From Chitinophagaceae bacterium (GTDB lineage: Bacteria > Bacteroidota > Bacteroidia > Chitinophagales > Chitinophagaceae), in assembly GCA_023957125.1 (NCBI GenBank), contig JAMLHL010000021.1:1-64000 (forward strand): 64,000 nucleotides of DNA, written 5' to 3'. The position numbers and the translations under genes were made by a program. Under the pieces are notes generated by a model, which searched no databases, was not told the DNA's origin, and saw only the letters and a list, made by a program, of their open reading frames with translations. This document shows positions 45,607 through 54,764 of the stretch, one piece after another (positions within the stretch are counted from its first letter, which is position 1; every line of letters begins with the position of its first letter).

Positions 45607-46263
45607 TCAAATAATTTCCTGCAGGACCGAAGACACTTCTCCGGGGTACTGGTAAATCATAAAATGCCCGGCGCCCGGGATACTGTGCGTGGGTTGCACT
45701 CTTTTGTAAGGAAAAATCCGGTCTTTGGTGCCGTGCAGATGGTATAGGTTTTCAGGCCGCCATTTGTTTTTCCAGTTGATGATTTGATGGATAGACCATT
45801 TTAGATACTGGGGATCAATGTTTTCCCTGTATTCATGCGCCAATGCTTTTTCTTCATCGGTTTCCGCTCCCAGGAAAAAATTTTCTATAGGTTCAAGAAA
45901 TGATACCGGGCGGATCTTGTGAAATTGCTTTTCACCCAGAAGCGTATCCAGTCCTAGTTTCCCTGATGCTTTCATCCAGCGGGGCATTTCAAGATGTGAT
46001 TTCACGCTGGAAATCAGTATTACTTTTTCGATGGCAATGAGTTTGGCGATTTCAATACTCATTATGCCGCCGAAGGACACACCCACCAGCGTGATGTTTG
46101 TGCCGGTGATCCGTTCGCTCATCCGGGCGGCATATGCAGGAAGCGTTTCCTTTTTTCCGGGAGACAGCCAGGGCAGGTAAGCAACATCGGCAGCACCCCA
46201 ATCCAGCTTCCCGAAGATTCGCTCATCAGAGCCCAGTCCGCATATACAATATATTTTTTTCAA
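45607..46263 (-). CDS. Alpha/beta hydrolase
   Basis: A 218-residue alpha/beta-hydrolase-fold protein. The nucleophile elbow is GVSFGG (Ser63). A C-terminal His in AGHFM (about 205) would be the catalytic base, and the acid may be the Asp in GTKDRIFP. Substrate is unknown. The start is TTG, 8 nt after the stop of the response regulator gene, so the two are probably one transcript. Confidence 0.78.
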   Translation of the reverse strand: MKKIYCICGLGSDERIFGKLDWGAADVAYLPWLSPGKKETLPAYAARMSERITGTNITLVGVSFGGIMSIEIAKLIAIEKVILISSVKSHLEMPRWMKASGKLGLDTLLGEKQFHKIRPVSFLEPIENFFLGAETDEEKALAHEYRENIDPQYLKWSIHQIINWKNKWRPENLYHLHGTKDRIFPYKRVQPTHSIPGAGHFMIYQYPGEVSSVLQEII

Positions 46264-46271
46264 AATGACTT

Positions 46272-47435
46272 TCAGATAGCGCGCAATACATAATTCCGGA
46301 CGTCCTCCACCGTAATATTCCTGCCCGACAAGATAACCAGTCTTTCCACCACGTTCCTTAATTCCCGGATATTTCCCGTCCAGTTGTTTTCCTGCAATGC
46401 TTTTAGCGCGTCTGCGTTAAGGGTTTTCAAGGCAATACCGTAATCCTTGCAAATATCTGTGAGAAATTTATCTACCAACAACGGGATATCGTCTCTTCTT
46501 TCATTTAAAGAAGGCACATGTATAATGATAACGCTTAAACGGTGATAGAGGTCCAAACGGAATCTTTTCTCCTCCACCTCCTTTAGCAGGTCTTTATTGG
46601 TAGCAGCAATCACCCGTACATCTACAGAAATGTCTTTATCGCCCCCCACTCTTGTAATCTTTCCTTCCTGCAGCGCCCGCAGTACTTTTGCCTGGGCCTC
46701 GAGGCTCATATCGCCAATTTCGTCTAAAAACAGGGTGCCGCCGTGCGCCTGTTCAAACTTCCCGATCCGTTGCTTTACAGCGGAGGTAAATGAGCCTTTT
46801 TCGTGACCAAACAATTCGCTTTCGATCAATTCGCCCGGGATAGCGGCGCAGTTCACTTCTATTATGGGCATGGTAGCCCGGGCGCTTTTTTCGTGGATCC
46901 ACCTTGCCACGAGTTCCTTACCCACCCCGTTTTCCCCCGTGATCATAACCCGGGCGTCTGTGGGCGCCACTTTATCAATGGTTTCCTTGATCCTGATGAT
47001 GGGAGCAGATTCCCCGATCATATCCTCCACCTTGGTCACTTTTCGCCGCAGCACTTTGGCCTCGGTAACCAAATTCGTTTTGTCCATGGCATTGCGAATA
47101 GTAATCAGAAGCCGGTTAAGATCGGGTGGTTTGGAAACATAATCGTAGGCGCCCTTTTTTACGGCTTCCACGGCTGTTTCAATGGTGCCATGCCCGGAAA
47201 TCATAATAATGGGAACATCCGGATTGATCCCATTAACTTTATCCAGGAATTCAATTCCATCTATTTTGGGCATCTTAATATCACAAAGCACGGCATCATA
47301 GTTTTTTTCTTTAAACTTTCTCAACCCTTCATCGCCGTCCACGGCTTCATCTATTTTATAGCCCTCATAGGATAATATCTCTCCTAAAGTTTTGCGGATG
47401 GCTTTTTCATCGTCTATGATAAGAATATTCGACAT
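46272..47435 (-). CDS. NtrC-like response regulator without a DNA-binding domain
   Basis: A 387-residue protein with a receiver domain (1-120; phospho-acceptor D52, K102) and a sigma-54-type AAA+ domain (about 138-365; Walker A GENGVGKE 167-174, Walker B GGTLFLDE 232-239, GNIRELRN 354-361). The loop that normally reads GAFTGA and touches sigma-54 reads GSFTSA (214-219). The protein ends at NYVLRAI without the C-terminal Fis-type helix-turn-helix. No sensor kinase is adjacent. It may act from solution without specific DNA binding, or regulate differently (inference). Confidence 0.87.
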   Translation of the reverse strand: MSNILIIDDEKAIRKTLGEILSYEGYKIDEAVDGDEGLRKFKEKNYDAVLCDIKMPKIDGIEFLDKVNGINPDVPIIMISGHGTIETAVEAVKKGAYDYVSKPPDLNRLLITIRNAMDKTNLVTEAKVLRRKVTKVEDMIGESAPIIRIKETIDKVAPTDARVMITGENGVGKELVARWIHEKSARATMPIIEVNCAAIPGELIESELFGHEKGSFTSAVKQRIGKFEQAHGGTLFLDEIGDMSLEAQAKVLRALQEGKITRVGGDKDISVDVRVIAATNKDLLKEVEEKRFRLDLYHRLSVIIIHVPSLNERRDDIPLLVDKFLTDICKDYGIALKTLNADALKALQENNWTGNIRELRNVVERLVILSGRNITVEDVRNYVLRAI

Positions 47436-47606
47436 CTCTGATAATTCGTTTTATGAAGCAATAATATAAAATCTTTTTTGTTATCAAAGGTTAAAAACAC
47501 TGGTTCTTTCTGATAATTTTAACGTGGATAATTCATATTTATATCGGTACAATATAACTTTACGTTACTAAAAAATCTTATCCTCTAAAACTTTAAACAT
47601 TCATCC

Positions 47607-47753
47607 ATGAAAACGCAAGTACTTAGATCCGATCGTTCTTATGATGTTTCCACCTGGAAATTGGTTACCAAATTAGGTTTGTTAGCCGCCTTTTGTATGG
47701 GTTTATGCTATCTCTTTGCAGCAGGTGTGGCATCATTAGCATCCATTTTTTAG
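47607..47753 (+). CDS. 48-residue single-pass membrane protein
   Basis: A short frame from ATG 47607 to TAG 47753 encodes a polar N-terminus (about 1-20) and one hydrophobic helix (about 24-46) with LGLLAAFCMGLCYLF. It has its own intrinsic terminator 35 nt downstream, which supports expression. No family is recognised. It lies between the divergent response regulator gene and the convergent TonB receptor gene. Confidence 0.6.
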   Translation: MKTQVLRSDRSYDVSTWKLVTKLGLLAAFCMGLCYLFAAGVASLASIF

Positions 47754-47787
47754 CATCTTTTATATTTTTAGCACAAATAATCATCCC

Positions 47788-47836
47788 GGTTCAGCGTCAT
47801 ATCAGGGAAATATCCCGCTGAACCAGGATTTTTTTT
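47788..47836 (+). terminator. Intrinsic terminator after the 48-residue gene
   Basis: GGTTCAGCG (47788-47796) pairs with CGCTGAACC (47816-47824), and a run of eight T follows at 47829-47836. It ends at the stop codon of the convergent receptor gene. Confidence 0.88.
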
Positions 47837-49904
47837 AGAAAGCCACCGTTATCCCTCCGTAATAATTCCTGCCGGGGGCCGGATTATAATACCGGTTTCC
47901 GAATGCTGCATTGATATCATTTCCTAAGCTGTACAGCTGGTTTAACGCATTGTCAACGCCTGCAAAAAATTCAAGGGAGAAACCTGAGAAATGTTTTTTC
48001 CATCCCAGTTTTGCTAACAGGATATCATAGGCGGAAGCGTAAGCGGTATTGGCGTCGTTTAACGGCAGTTTAGAAGTATGGGTAAACGAAGTATTCAGGA
48101 ATAGCCCGGGACGGCTGCTGATATCCAGTCCGCCCACCCAGATAGTTTTTGCCACCCCCGTTAGCGCGTTGCCGGAATAGTTTTTATTGTTTATGATGTA
48201 ATCGGTAAATATAAAATCATTGAGTGTAACGCCCGACCATAGCCGGATGTTTTGGATAAAATTAAGATGGTTATGCACCAGGGTATATGCGGCAAAAATT
48301 TCAATCCCTTTCTGATTGGTGCCGCCCGCATTTACAAAATAGTCAGCCCCCGAAGAGTCCACCCGTTTTACAATGGCATCGCGCAGCTTAAACCGGTAAA
48401 CCGAAATATCGAATTGTAAACGGTTTTGGAAAGTATGTCCCCGGACGCCAATTTCGCGGTTCCATCCGAATTCGGGTTGCAGGTTGCTGTAGAAGTTGCC
48501 ATCCGATGGCCGCACTTCCGCGATCGAAGGTGGGGAAAATCCCTTGCTTAAAGAAGAATAGACGGAAATGTCTTCAGTGATCCGGTATAAGGCGGCAATG
48601 CGCGGCATTAACTGGTTTTCCAGCGTCTTTCCCTTTTTGGAAGGATCCGGATCGGTAAGCCGTTGATAATGATAAACGAATAAGTTACTTCCCACCCCTG
48701 CCTGCAACCGGAAGCGTTTGCCCAACTGCCATTCTCCCTGTAGAAATGGTGAGACCTGCCGGGCCCACATTTTGTCTCTGAACTGAACCGTGTCGGGTTT
48801 GCCATTGATATTTCCGAAATTATTGATGGCGGCATAGTTCCTGAGCCATTCCATGCCCGCGGTAAATTTCACGTCGTGTTTTCCTGCAGTCAGATGATAC
48901 ACAAATTTGGTGCGTAACCCCAGGTTTGTTTCCTTTCTTGTTTCGTAATTGGTGATAAACGGGTTGGTAAAATCCGAGTAATTGAACATAAGGGAAGTAA
49001 CATTGCTCCAGTGTTTGCTGAACCGGTATTGGTTGCTGATTCCGGCAAACGGCGTTTTGTTATAAATGGCGGCCTTTTTTTCCACCGCGTCCGGGCGGGC
49101 CATACGCGGGTTGTCCATCATCTGTTCCAGGTTTAATCCTCCCGGCGTTTGGTAAAATATATCAGCGTACATCAGTATCCAGTCCAGCTTGTCTTTTTCA
49201 GAGAGATAGGCCGAGCCGTTCCATTGCAGCACATCCCGGCGCAACCGGGTGTTTTCACGGTATCCGTCTGATTGTAAATGGCTTTGGGTGACGCTCGAAC
49301 TGATATTTTTGTTCCTGAATTTCCATTGTATATTTTCACTTGCCAGGCCGTAAGATCCGCCGGTGACCTGCGCGCGAAAACGATTTTCTGCACCCTCGTT
49401 TTCCGGTGAAAGCGGTAATTCATCGGGATGAAGGATGATCACCCCGCCGGTGTTGGCTCCGTAGAGACTTCCTCCCGGGCCTTTCAGTATTTCAATCTGG
49501 CCCAAACTGCTCTGGTCTGCCAGGTTGAAATAAGTATTGCCGCCGGCATCCGTAAACGGGATATCGTTCCAATATACTTTTATATTCCGAACCCCAAAGG
49601 GCGACCGTAGCAAGCTGCCCCTGATGCTCAACCGGTAGCTGCCTGGCGAACGTTCTTCCATTCTGATCCCCGGTACCGCGTTGATAGCCGGGGTGAGCGC
49701 CGCAGGTGAAAATCGTTCTATATCGTTTCTGCTTACCACAGCCGCCGGCGCAGGGGTTTCCAACAAACGTTTTTGGGATTCATAACCTTTGATCACCACT
49801 TCCGTCATCAACGGAATGGTGTCGGTATTCAACGGCGTTATTCGTTGCTGCGCTAACGGGTGAAGTGAAAAAAGGAGTAGAAAAATACAAAAACCGGTCT
49901 TCAT
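47835..49904 (-). CDS. TonB-dependent receptor
   Basis: A 689-residue outer-membrane receptor with a signal peptide (about 1-19), a TonB-box-like EVVIKGYE (35-42), a plug (about 50-165, with YRLSIRGSLLRSPFGVRN and IEILKGPGGSLYGANTGGVI regions) and a barrel ending in YGGITVAF. It lacks the carboxypeptidase-like N-terminal domain of the other receptors here, which is usual for siderophore or metal receptors. The ligand cannot be read; no riboswitch is seen in its short leader. Confidence 0.88.
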   Translation of the reverse strand: MKTGFCIFLLLFSLHPLAQQRITPLNTDTIPLMTEVVIKGYESQKRLLETPAPAAVVSRNDIERFSPAALTPAINAVPGIRMEERSPGSYRLSIRGSLLRSPFGVRNIKVYWNDIPFTDAGGNTYFNLADQSSLGQIEILKGPGGSLYGANTGGVIILHPDELPLSPENEGAENRFRAQVTGGSYGLASENIQWKFRNKNISSSVTQSHLQSDGYRENTRLRRDVLQWNGSAYLSEKDKLDWILMYADIFYQTPGGLNLEQMMDNPRMARPDAVEKKAAIYNKTPFAGISNQYRFSKHWSNVTSLMFNYSDFTNPFITNYETRKETNLGLRTKFVYHLTAGKHDVKFTAGMEWLRNYAAINNFGNINGKPDTVQFRDKMWARQVSPFLQGEWQLGKRFRLQAGVGSNLFVYHYQRLTDPDPSKKGKTLENQLMPRIAALYRITEDISVYSSLSKGFSPPSIAEVRPSDGNFYSNLQPEFGWNREIGVRGHTFQNRLQFDISVYRFKLRDAIVKRVDSSGADYFVNAGGTNQKGIEIFAAYTLVHNHLNFIQNIRLWSGVTLNDFIFTDYIINNKNYSGNALTGVAKTIWVGGLDISSRPGLFLNTSFTHTSKLPLNDANTAYASAYDILLAKLGWKKHFSGFSLEFFAGVDNALNQLYSLGNDINAAFGNRYYNPAPGRNYYGGITVAF

Positions 49905-50023
49905 TATTATAGAAAAAATTTATTTGAATGCTGCTCCGGGAGAATCTTGTGGCTGGTTTTTTTGATAGAATGATCTATAAATGATTTCCTGTAAAACCAG
50001 TTCCCGTAGATTCAAAGTTAGTC

Positions 50024-50051
50024 AAAAAAAAACCGGAGATTTTTCTCCGGT
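50024..50051 (-). terminator. Intrinsic terminator of pdhB
   Basis: On the minus strand, ACCGGAGA and TCTCCGGT (plus coordinates 50044-50051 and 50032-50039) form an 8-bp stem with a 4-nt loop and are followed by a long T-run. It lies 28 nt after the pdhB stop. Confidence 0.92.
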
Positions 50052-50079
50052 AAAAAGATGTTGCGCATCCGGGAAAAGA

Positions 50080-51069
50080 TCACTTCCGCAGGTACATTAC
50101 TTCCTTAATGATTTTTATGGTTCTCGGGACATCCGGCAAATAGGCTGCCACCAGGTTGGGGGCATAATGCATCGGTGCGTCGGCGCTGGTAATGCGACGA
50201 ATGGGGGCATCCAGATAGTCGAATCCTTCTTTTTGTATGCGATAAGTGAGTTCGGAAGAAACGGAAGCAAAGGGCCATTGTTCTTCCACGATCACCAGCC
50301 GGTTGGTTTTTTTCACCGATTCCAATACGGTATGCCAGTCTAAGGGACGAATGGTACGCAGGTCTATGACCTCCGCACTGATATTTTCCTTAGCCAGTTC
50401 TTCCGCAGCCCCCAAAGCGATCTTCATCATTTTATTGAAGGATACGATGGTAACATCGGTACCCGGCCTTTTAACGTCAGCTTTTCCGATAGGGATCAGG
50501 TATTCCTCTTCAGGAACTTCTCCCTTATCTCCGTACATCACCTCGCTTTCCATGAATATCACCGGGTCGTCATCCCGGATGGCGCTTTTCAAAAGCCCCT
50601 TGGCATCATAAGGATTGGAAACCGACACCACCTTTAATCCGGGTAAATTGGCGTACATGCTTTCATAGGCCGTGGAATGTTGGGCGCCCAATTGCCCCGC
50701 CGAACCGTTGGGTCCGCGAAAAACAATAGGACAGCCCACCTGGCCGCCGCTCATAGCCAGCATTTTGGAAGCTGTATTCAATATCTGGTCCAGGGCCAGC
50801 AAGGCAAAGTTCCAGGTCATATATTCTATTATCGGACGAAGCCCGTTTTGAGCGGCACCTACTGCTATCCCGGTAAAACCAAGTTCCGAAATAGGGGTGT
50901 CAATCACCCGCTGCGGACCAAATTCATCCAGCATACCCTGGCTGACTTTGTAGGCCCCATTGTATTCAGCTACCTCTTCACCCATTAAAAACACGCGTTC
51001 GTCTCTGCGCATCTCCTCATTCATTGCTTCACGCAAAGCCTGGCGGAATTGTATCACTCTATTTGGCAT
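50080..51069 (-). CDS. pdhB: Pyruvate dehydrogenase E1 component, beta subunit
   Basis: A 329-residue transketolase-fold protein. It starts with FRQALREAMNEEMRRDERVFLMGEEVA and has RVIDTPISELGFTGIAVGAA and a C-terminal IVEEQWPFASV region, all typical of E1 beta. With an alpha subunit it decarboxylates pyruvate to feed acetyl-CoA formation. The alpha-subunit gene is not adjacent, so the E1 genes are split here. The 2-oxo acid specificity is judged from overall similarity only. Confidence 0.9.
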   Translation of the reverse strand: MPNRVIQFRQALREAMNEEMRRDERVFLMGEEVAEYNGAYKVSQGMLDEFGPQRVIDTPISELGFTGIAVGAAQNGLRPIIEYMTWNFALLALDQILNTASKMLAMSGGQVGCPIVFRGPNGSAGQLGAQHSTAYESMYANLPGLKVVSVSNPYDAKGLLKSAIRDDDPVIFMESEVMYGDKGEVPEEEYLIPIGKADVKRPGTDVTIVSFNKMMKIALGAAEELAKENISAEVIDLRTIRPLDWHTVLESVKKTNRLVIVEEQWPFASVSSELTYRIQKEGFDYLDAPIRRITSADAPMHYAPNLVAAYLPDVPRTIKIIKEVMYLRK

Positions 51070-51141
51070 TTCTTATTCAAATTTGAAGAGGACAAAAATA
51101 TTGGTTGTAGGGCAGATAACCAAAACCGGCATCTCATTATC

Positions 51142-51783
51142 TTATAGGTCGTCTTTTACGTATCGAAACTGGTTCCCGTTCAGTAGCGGATGCTGACCCG
51201 AAAGCATGTTATTGACAAGGCGCAACGTAAAGTCCTCGAAAAACACCTCTGCCATCCCCTTCTCAAAAGCAAACTCAAAGCTGTTCTGGATTTTATTGGA
51301 CACGATATAGGTAAACGGGTGGTCGGGGAAAAAAGGAGAAAATACCTGTATGGAATCCACCACGTTCCTCGGAAACCTTACGACACCTTCCCCATCCGTA
51401 TATAATTTCTGTCGCCCTCTTGATGTGAACAAGGTGCATTCAATACCTTTTATAACGCCGGGGTTGGGATCGGTAAATTTCAGGGTCACAAAATTATCGT
51501 TCACTCTCCGGGCCGAGAGCAGTTTGTATAACCTGAATGGTTTCGGGCGACTGTTGAATACGATGCTGTTCTTTTCTTCCGTCCATCTTCCCGAACCGTA
51601 TCTGTCAATACCTCCGTAATTAAAAAAGAAGGTAAAAGTATAATTGGCTTTTAATTGAAAACCGCTTTTCGTGTCTTTCACCCCTTCAAGATAATAACTC
51701 CCCGCAAGATCCTTAGGCGTTTGGGAACGTACAGATAAGCCGGCAAGCAAAAGTGAAAATACTATGATGATCGTTTTCCTCAT
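51142..51783 (-). CDS. Secreted protein, function unknown
   Basis: A 213-residue protein with a signal peptide (about 1-20, ending VRSQ) and a beta-rich mature part. The stretch NYTFTFFFNYGGIDRYGSGRW (with W68 near the end) resembles lipocalin-like or copper-resistance-like small barrels but no family is secure. It lies 16 nt after the NIPSNAP gene and 72 nt before pdhB on the same strand. Confidence 0.65.
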   Translation of the reverse strand: MRKTIIIVFSLLLAGLSVRSQTPKDLAGSYYLEGVKDTKSGFQLKANYTFTFFFNYGGIDRYGSGRWTEEKNSIVFNSRPKPFRLYKLLSARRVNDNFVTLKFTDPNPGVIKGIECTLFTSRGRQKLYTDGEGVVRFPRNVVDSIQVFSPFFPDHPFTYIVSNKIQNSFEFAFEKGMAEVFFEDFTLRLVNNMLSGQHPLLNGNQFRYVKDDL

Positions 51784-51799
51784 GATTGGATACTTCTGC

Positions 51800-52594
51800 T
51801 TAAAAATCCGAATAGGAGGTAGGGGTTGTTAAGATAGTTTCATTCCTTATGACTATATGCTGGTATTCCGGTTTTGCCGAAAGGATTTTCCATTCACTGT
51901 CTTCGCGGAAGGTATCCCAATGTGCATTCCGGTCGGCCAGGTTTTCAAAGCTGGTCATATACATCAGGTTGGGCATGCGGCTTCCGGCTATTACCTCTCC
52001 GTAAAAAATGGCGTTGAACCGCAGCCGGTTGAACAGGGGGATTTCTCCGCCTTCGTTGAACATGTGCACCTTTTTCCAATATTGTTTTTCCGTAGCGCTT
52101 TCGTAACTCCGTAATTCATAGATCCGGTCTTTTTTATCGCCTTTGAGCCGGGGAGGAGTTAATTGGGGAGCCAGCCTGAAAGCCCGTAGGATAATGGATT
52201 CCATGCGGGTATAAGGAGCGGCATCATAAGGCGCGTTGTTGTATGGCCGGGCAATAGTATTATAGTCGGCATCCTTTTGCAGTTGTTGGGGGAGCGCCAC
52301 CCATTGTTCCGGGGAAGAGTGCGGGATCAGCACGTACAATCTTTTGTCAGCCGCGGTATCGTTGGCCAGGGGTTTAAAAGCGCCTACCTGTTTGATGCCG
52401 GCTCTGTGGAGGGCGGGCAGATAAGCTTTGGAAAGGTAATGGTCCAGCAGCGCCTCCTGCTCCGTGGTGGCAAAATGATAAACTTTTATCTCATAAAAGG
52501 TTCTCTGCTCTTTTTTGCTTTGCGCGGTGCCGTAACAAAGGGTAAACAAACTCAGGGCTATGGCCGGAATGGCATATCTGAAATTCGACTGCAT
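51800..52594 (-). CDS. NIPSNAP family protein
   Basis: A 264-residue protein with a signal peptide (about 1-25) and two NIPSNAP-like ferredoxin-fold domains. The second has IYELRSYES, GEIPLFNRL and FENLADRNAHWDTFREDSEW, all typical of the family. The first (about 32-135) begins FYEIKVYHF. Function of bacterial NIPSNAP proteins is unclear. It probably forms a unit with the secreted protein at 51142 and is divergent from yajQ. Confidence 0.82.
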   Translation of the reverse strand: MQSNFRYAIPAIALSLFTLCYGTAQSKKEQRTFYEIKVYHFATTEQEALLDHYLSKAYLPALHRAGIKQVGAFKPLANDTAADKRLYVLIPHSSPEQWVALPQQLQKDADYNTIARPYNNAPYDAAPYTRMESIILRAFRLAPQLTPPRLKGDKKDRIYELRSYESATEKQYWKKVHMFNEGGEIPLFNRLRFNAIFYGEVIAGSRMPNLMYMTSFENLADRNAHWDTFREDSEWKILSAKPEYQHIVIRNETILTTPTSYSDF

Positions 52595-52678
52595 ATTATC
52601 ACCGTTTTATTTCGCTCAAAGTACAGCAAATTATTGTAATGATCCATTGCTGCAAATGTCGGCCTCAGGATATATGGT

Positions 52679-52686
52679 TATATTTG
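52679..52686 (+). promoter_or_regulatory. Candidate -7 element for yajQ
   Basis: TATATTTG fits TAnnTTTG, 20 nt before the ATG of yajQ. The -33 element is not clear. Confidence 0.45.
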
Positions 52687-52705
52687 TATCGAAAATGCAC
52701 ACATT

Positions 52706-53197
52706 ATGCCTTCATTTGATATTGTAAGTAAAGTTGACGCGCAACTGCTGGACAACGCGGTGAACGTTACGCGAAAGGAGATTACCAACCGATTTGATTT
52801 CAAGAATGCGCATGTGGTAATGGATTTTAACAGGAAAGAATACCGGCTGAATATAGAAACGGATGATGACATGAAAATGCGCCAGTTGATAGATGTATTG
52901 GTCAGCCGGGCGCACAAACAGGGTGTGGCGCCCGAGGCTTTCGACCTGTCGAAAGAGGGGATGCAAAGCGGGAAAGTTTGGAAGAAAGAGGTAACGGTAA
53001 AGAACGGACTGAAGCAGGAAGACGCAAAAAAGATTGTGAAGCTGATCAAAGATGCCGGATTTAAGGTACAGGCCTCCATCAATGATGATTTGGTGAGGGT
53101 AACCGGTAAAAAGATTGACGACCTGCAAGCTATCATCCAGGCTTCAAAAACCTGGGAGCTGGGGATCCCTTTGCAGTATGAAAATATGAGATCCTGA
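52706..53197 (+). CDS. yajQ: YajQ family nucleotide-binding protein
   Basis: A 163-residue protein matching YajQ along its whole length: MPSFDIVSKVD at the start, NRFDFKN in the first domain and AKKIVKLIKDAGFKVQASI and DDLQAIIQ in the second. Some family members bind cyclic di-GMP and affect transcription in other bacteria; whether this one does is unknown. It stands alone, convergent with the Nudix gene. Confidence 0.93.
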   Translation: MPSFDIVSKVDAQLLDNAVNVTRKEITNRFDFKNAHVVMDFNRKEYRLNIETDDDMKMRQLIDVLVSRAHKQGVAPEAFDLSKEGMQSGKVWKKEVTVKNGLKQEDAKKIVKLIKDAGFKVQASINDDLVRVTGKKIDDLQAIIQASKTWELGIPLQYENMRS

Positions 53198-53274
53198 GTT
53201 GGATAGCCGGATCATTGAATGTGAATAACCCGATTATTAACCTGCGTATCTCTGGATTTTTGTGGATAACTTTG

Positions 53275-53832
53275 TTAATATTGCATGTATCCCAGTTTAT
53301 TCAGGGCGTAAAACAGGCAGGTAACGTGTAACGCCTGCAGTATTTTATTTTCTTTCAACATTTGTTTTATCTCTTCCATGCTGAACAGATACACTTCAAT
53401 CTCTTCATTGGGATCGAGTTGTTGTTCCTGCACCTTTTTACCGCCACGGGCGATAAACATGTGCATAAGATTGTCGTTGGTGGAAGGATTGGGAGATATC
53501 TTTCCGAGGTATTCGTAATGGGTGAATTGATACCCGGTTTCTTCCAGGAGTTCCCTTGCAATTGCGGACTGCAGGGAGGGGTCGGTATCATCTACACATC
53601 CTCCCGGGATTTCCATAAGGGTTTCCCCCAGGGCATGACGATACTGGCGCACCATAATTACTTTATGATCTTCCGTGAGCGCCACCGCTGATACCCAGGT
53701 TGGGAATTCGTAAACGTAATAGGGGTCAACAATCTTTTTCCCGGGCGTTTCGCACCGGTCTTTACGGATGGTAAACCAGGTGGCTTTATAAAGATATTCT
53801 GAAGCAAGGATCTTCCATTTGAGGTCTTTCAT
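53275..53832 (-). CDS. Nudix hydrolase
   Basis: A 185-residue Nudix protein, similar to ADP-ribose pyrophosphatases. The Nudix box is near 77-101 (PGGCV, then ARELLEETGY). Compared with the consensus, the first Glu position is Asp84 and one extra residue seems to lie before REL, so the metal site is slightly unusual. It starts 2 nt after the stop of the Fe-S protein gene, so they are probably co-transcribed. Confidence 0.85.
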   Translation of the reverse strand: MKDLKWKILASEYLYKATWFTIRKDRCETPGKKIVDPYYVYEFPTWVSAVALTEDHKVIMVRQYRHALGETLMEIPGGCVDDTDPSLQSAIARELLEETGYQFTHYEYLGKISPNPSTNDNLMHMFIARGGKKVQEQQLDPNEEIEVYLFSMEEIKQMLKENKILQALHVTCLFYALNKLGYMQY

Positions 53833-53834
53833 GT

Positions 53835-54611
53835 TTATTCCATTGAGGCTTCAATTAATTCCGCGATATCCAGCACCTGCATGTTTTCCTTTTCCTGGTT
53901 TTTTAAACCATCGGTCAGCATGGTATTGCAGTAAGGGCAGGCGGCAGCGATGATGCCGGCGCCGGTATCAATGGCTTCCCGGGTTCTTTTAATATTGATC
54001 CTTACCGAACCCTTTTCTTCTTCTTTCCACATCTGGGCGCCACCGGCCCCGCAGCACATTCCCTTGCTGCGGCAGTGCTTCATTTCCACCAGCTCGATAT
54101 CCAGTGCCTCCAGTACCTTGCGCGGCGCCTCGTAAATGTTGTTGGCGCGGCCGAGGTAACAACTGTCGTGATAGGTGATCCGTTTTCCCTTAAAGCTGCC
54201 GTTTTCTTTCATTTTCACTTTTCCCTCATCAATTAACTGTTGCAGGAAAACCGTGTGGTGGATCACTTCATAACTGCCTCCCAGGGCGGGGTATTCATTT
54301 TTTATGATATTGAAACAATGCGGACAGGCGGTAACAATTTTTTTGACGCCGTAATTGTTGAGCGTTTGGATATTCTGGTATGCCATCATCTGGAACAGGA
54401 ATTCATTCCCCGCTCTTCTTGCCGGATCGCCGGTACAGGCTTCTTCCTTCCCAAGGATAGCGTATTTGATCTGCACTTTATTGAGAATACTGGCAAAGGC
54501 TCTTGTGATTTTCTGTGCACGCTGGTCAAAACTGCCGGCACATCCTACCCAGAATAATATTTCAGGGCTTTCCTGACGGGCCGCTAAATCTGACATGATC
54601 GGAATATCCAT
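53835..54611 (-). CDS. Cysteine-rich-domain Fe-S protein (HdrB/CCG type)
   Basis: A 258-residue protein with two CCG cysteine-rich domains: FWVGCAGSFD near the start, CPHCFNIIKNEYP, then HDSCYLGR, CCGAGG and CPYCNTML. Such proteins pair with a membrane 4Fe-4S partner in electron transfer. The frame allows starts at 54611 (MDIPI) or 54596 (MSDLA); a TAGCTTTG element at 54632-54639 (minus) would leave only a short leader for the first and fits the second well. The partner gene lies at 55319-56644, separated by an inverted yceI gene. Confidence 0.86.
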   Translation of the reverse strand: MDIPIMSDLAARQESPEILFWVGCAGSFDQRAQKITRAFASILNKVQIKYAILGKEEACTGDPARRAGNEFLFQMMAYQNIQTLNNYGVKKIVTACPHCFNIIKNEYPALGGSYEVIHHTVFLQQLIDEGKVKMKENGSFKGKRITYHDSCYLGRANNIYEAPRKVLEALDIELVEMKHCRSKGMCCGAGGAQMWKEEEKGSVRINIKRTREAIDTGAGIIAAACPYCNTMLTDGLKNQEKENMQVLDIAELIEASME

Positions 54612-54764
54612 GCTGAATTGTATTTTAATTTCAAAGCTAAACGAAATTTGGCATTATCCTATTTTGTGCACATGGTGATGGCGTTGAGAATACTTTGAAA
54701 ATAAGGAAGCCGTTTGCAAATCTGTTTATAACTTTACCTAAACCCGAAAATTTCCCGAAACGAT

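Noticed and set aside
49905..50023. Possible riboswitch before the second TonB receptor
   Set aside because: The leader is short and shows none of the conserved words of TPP or cobalamin elements.
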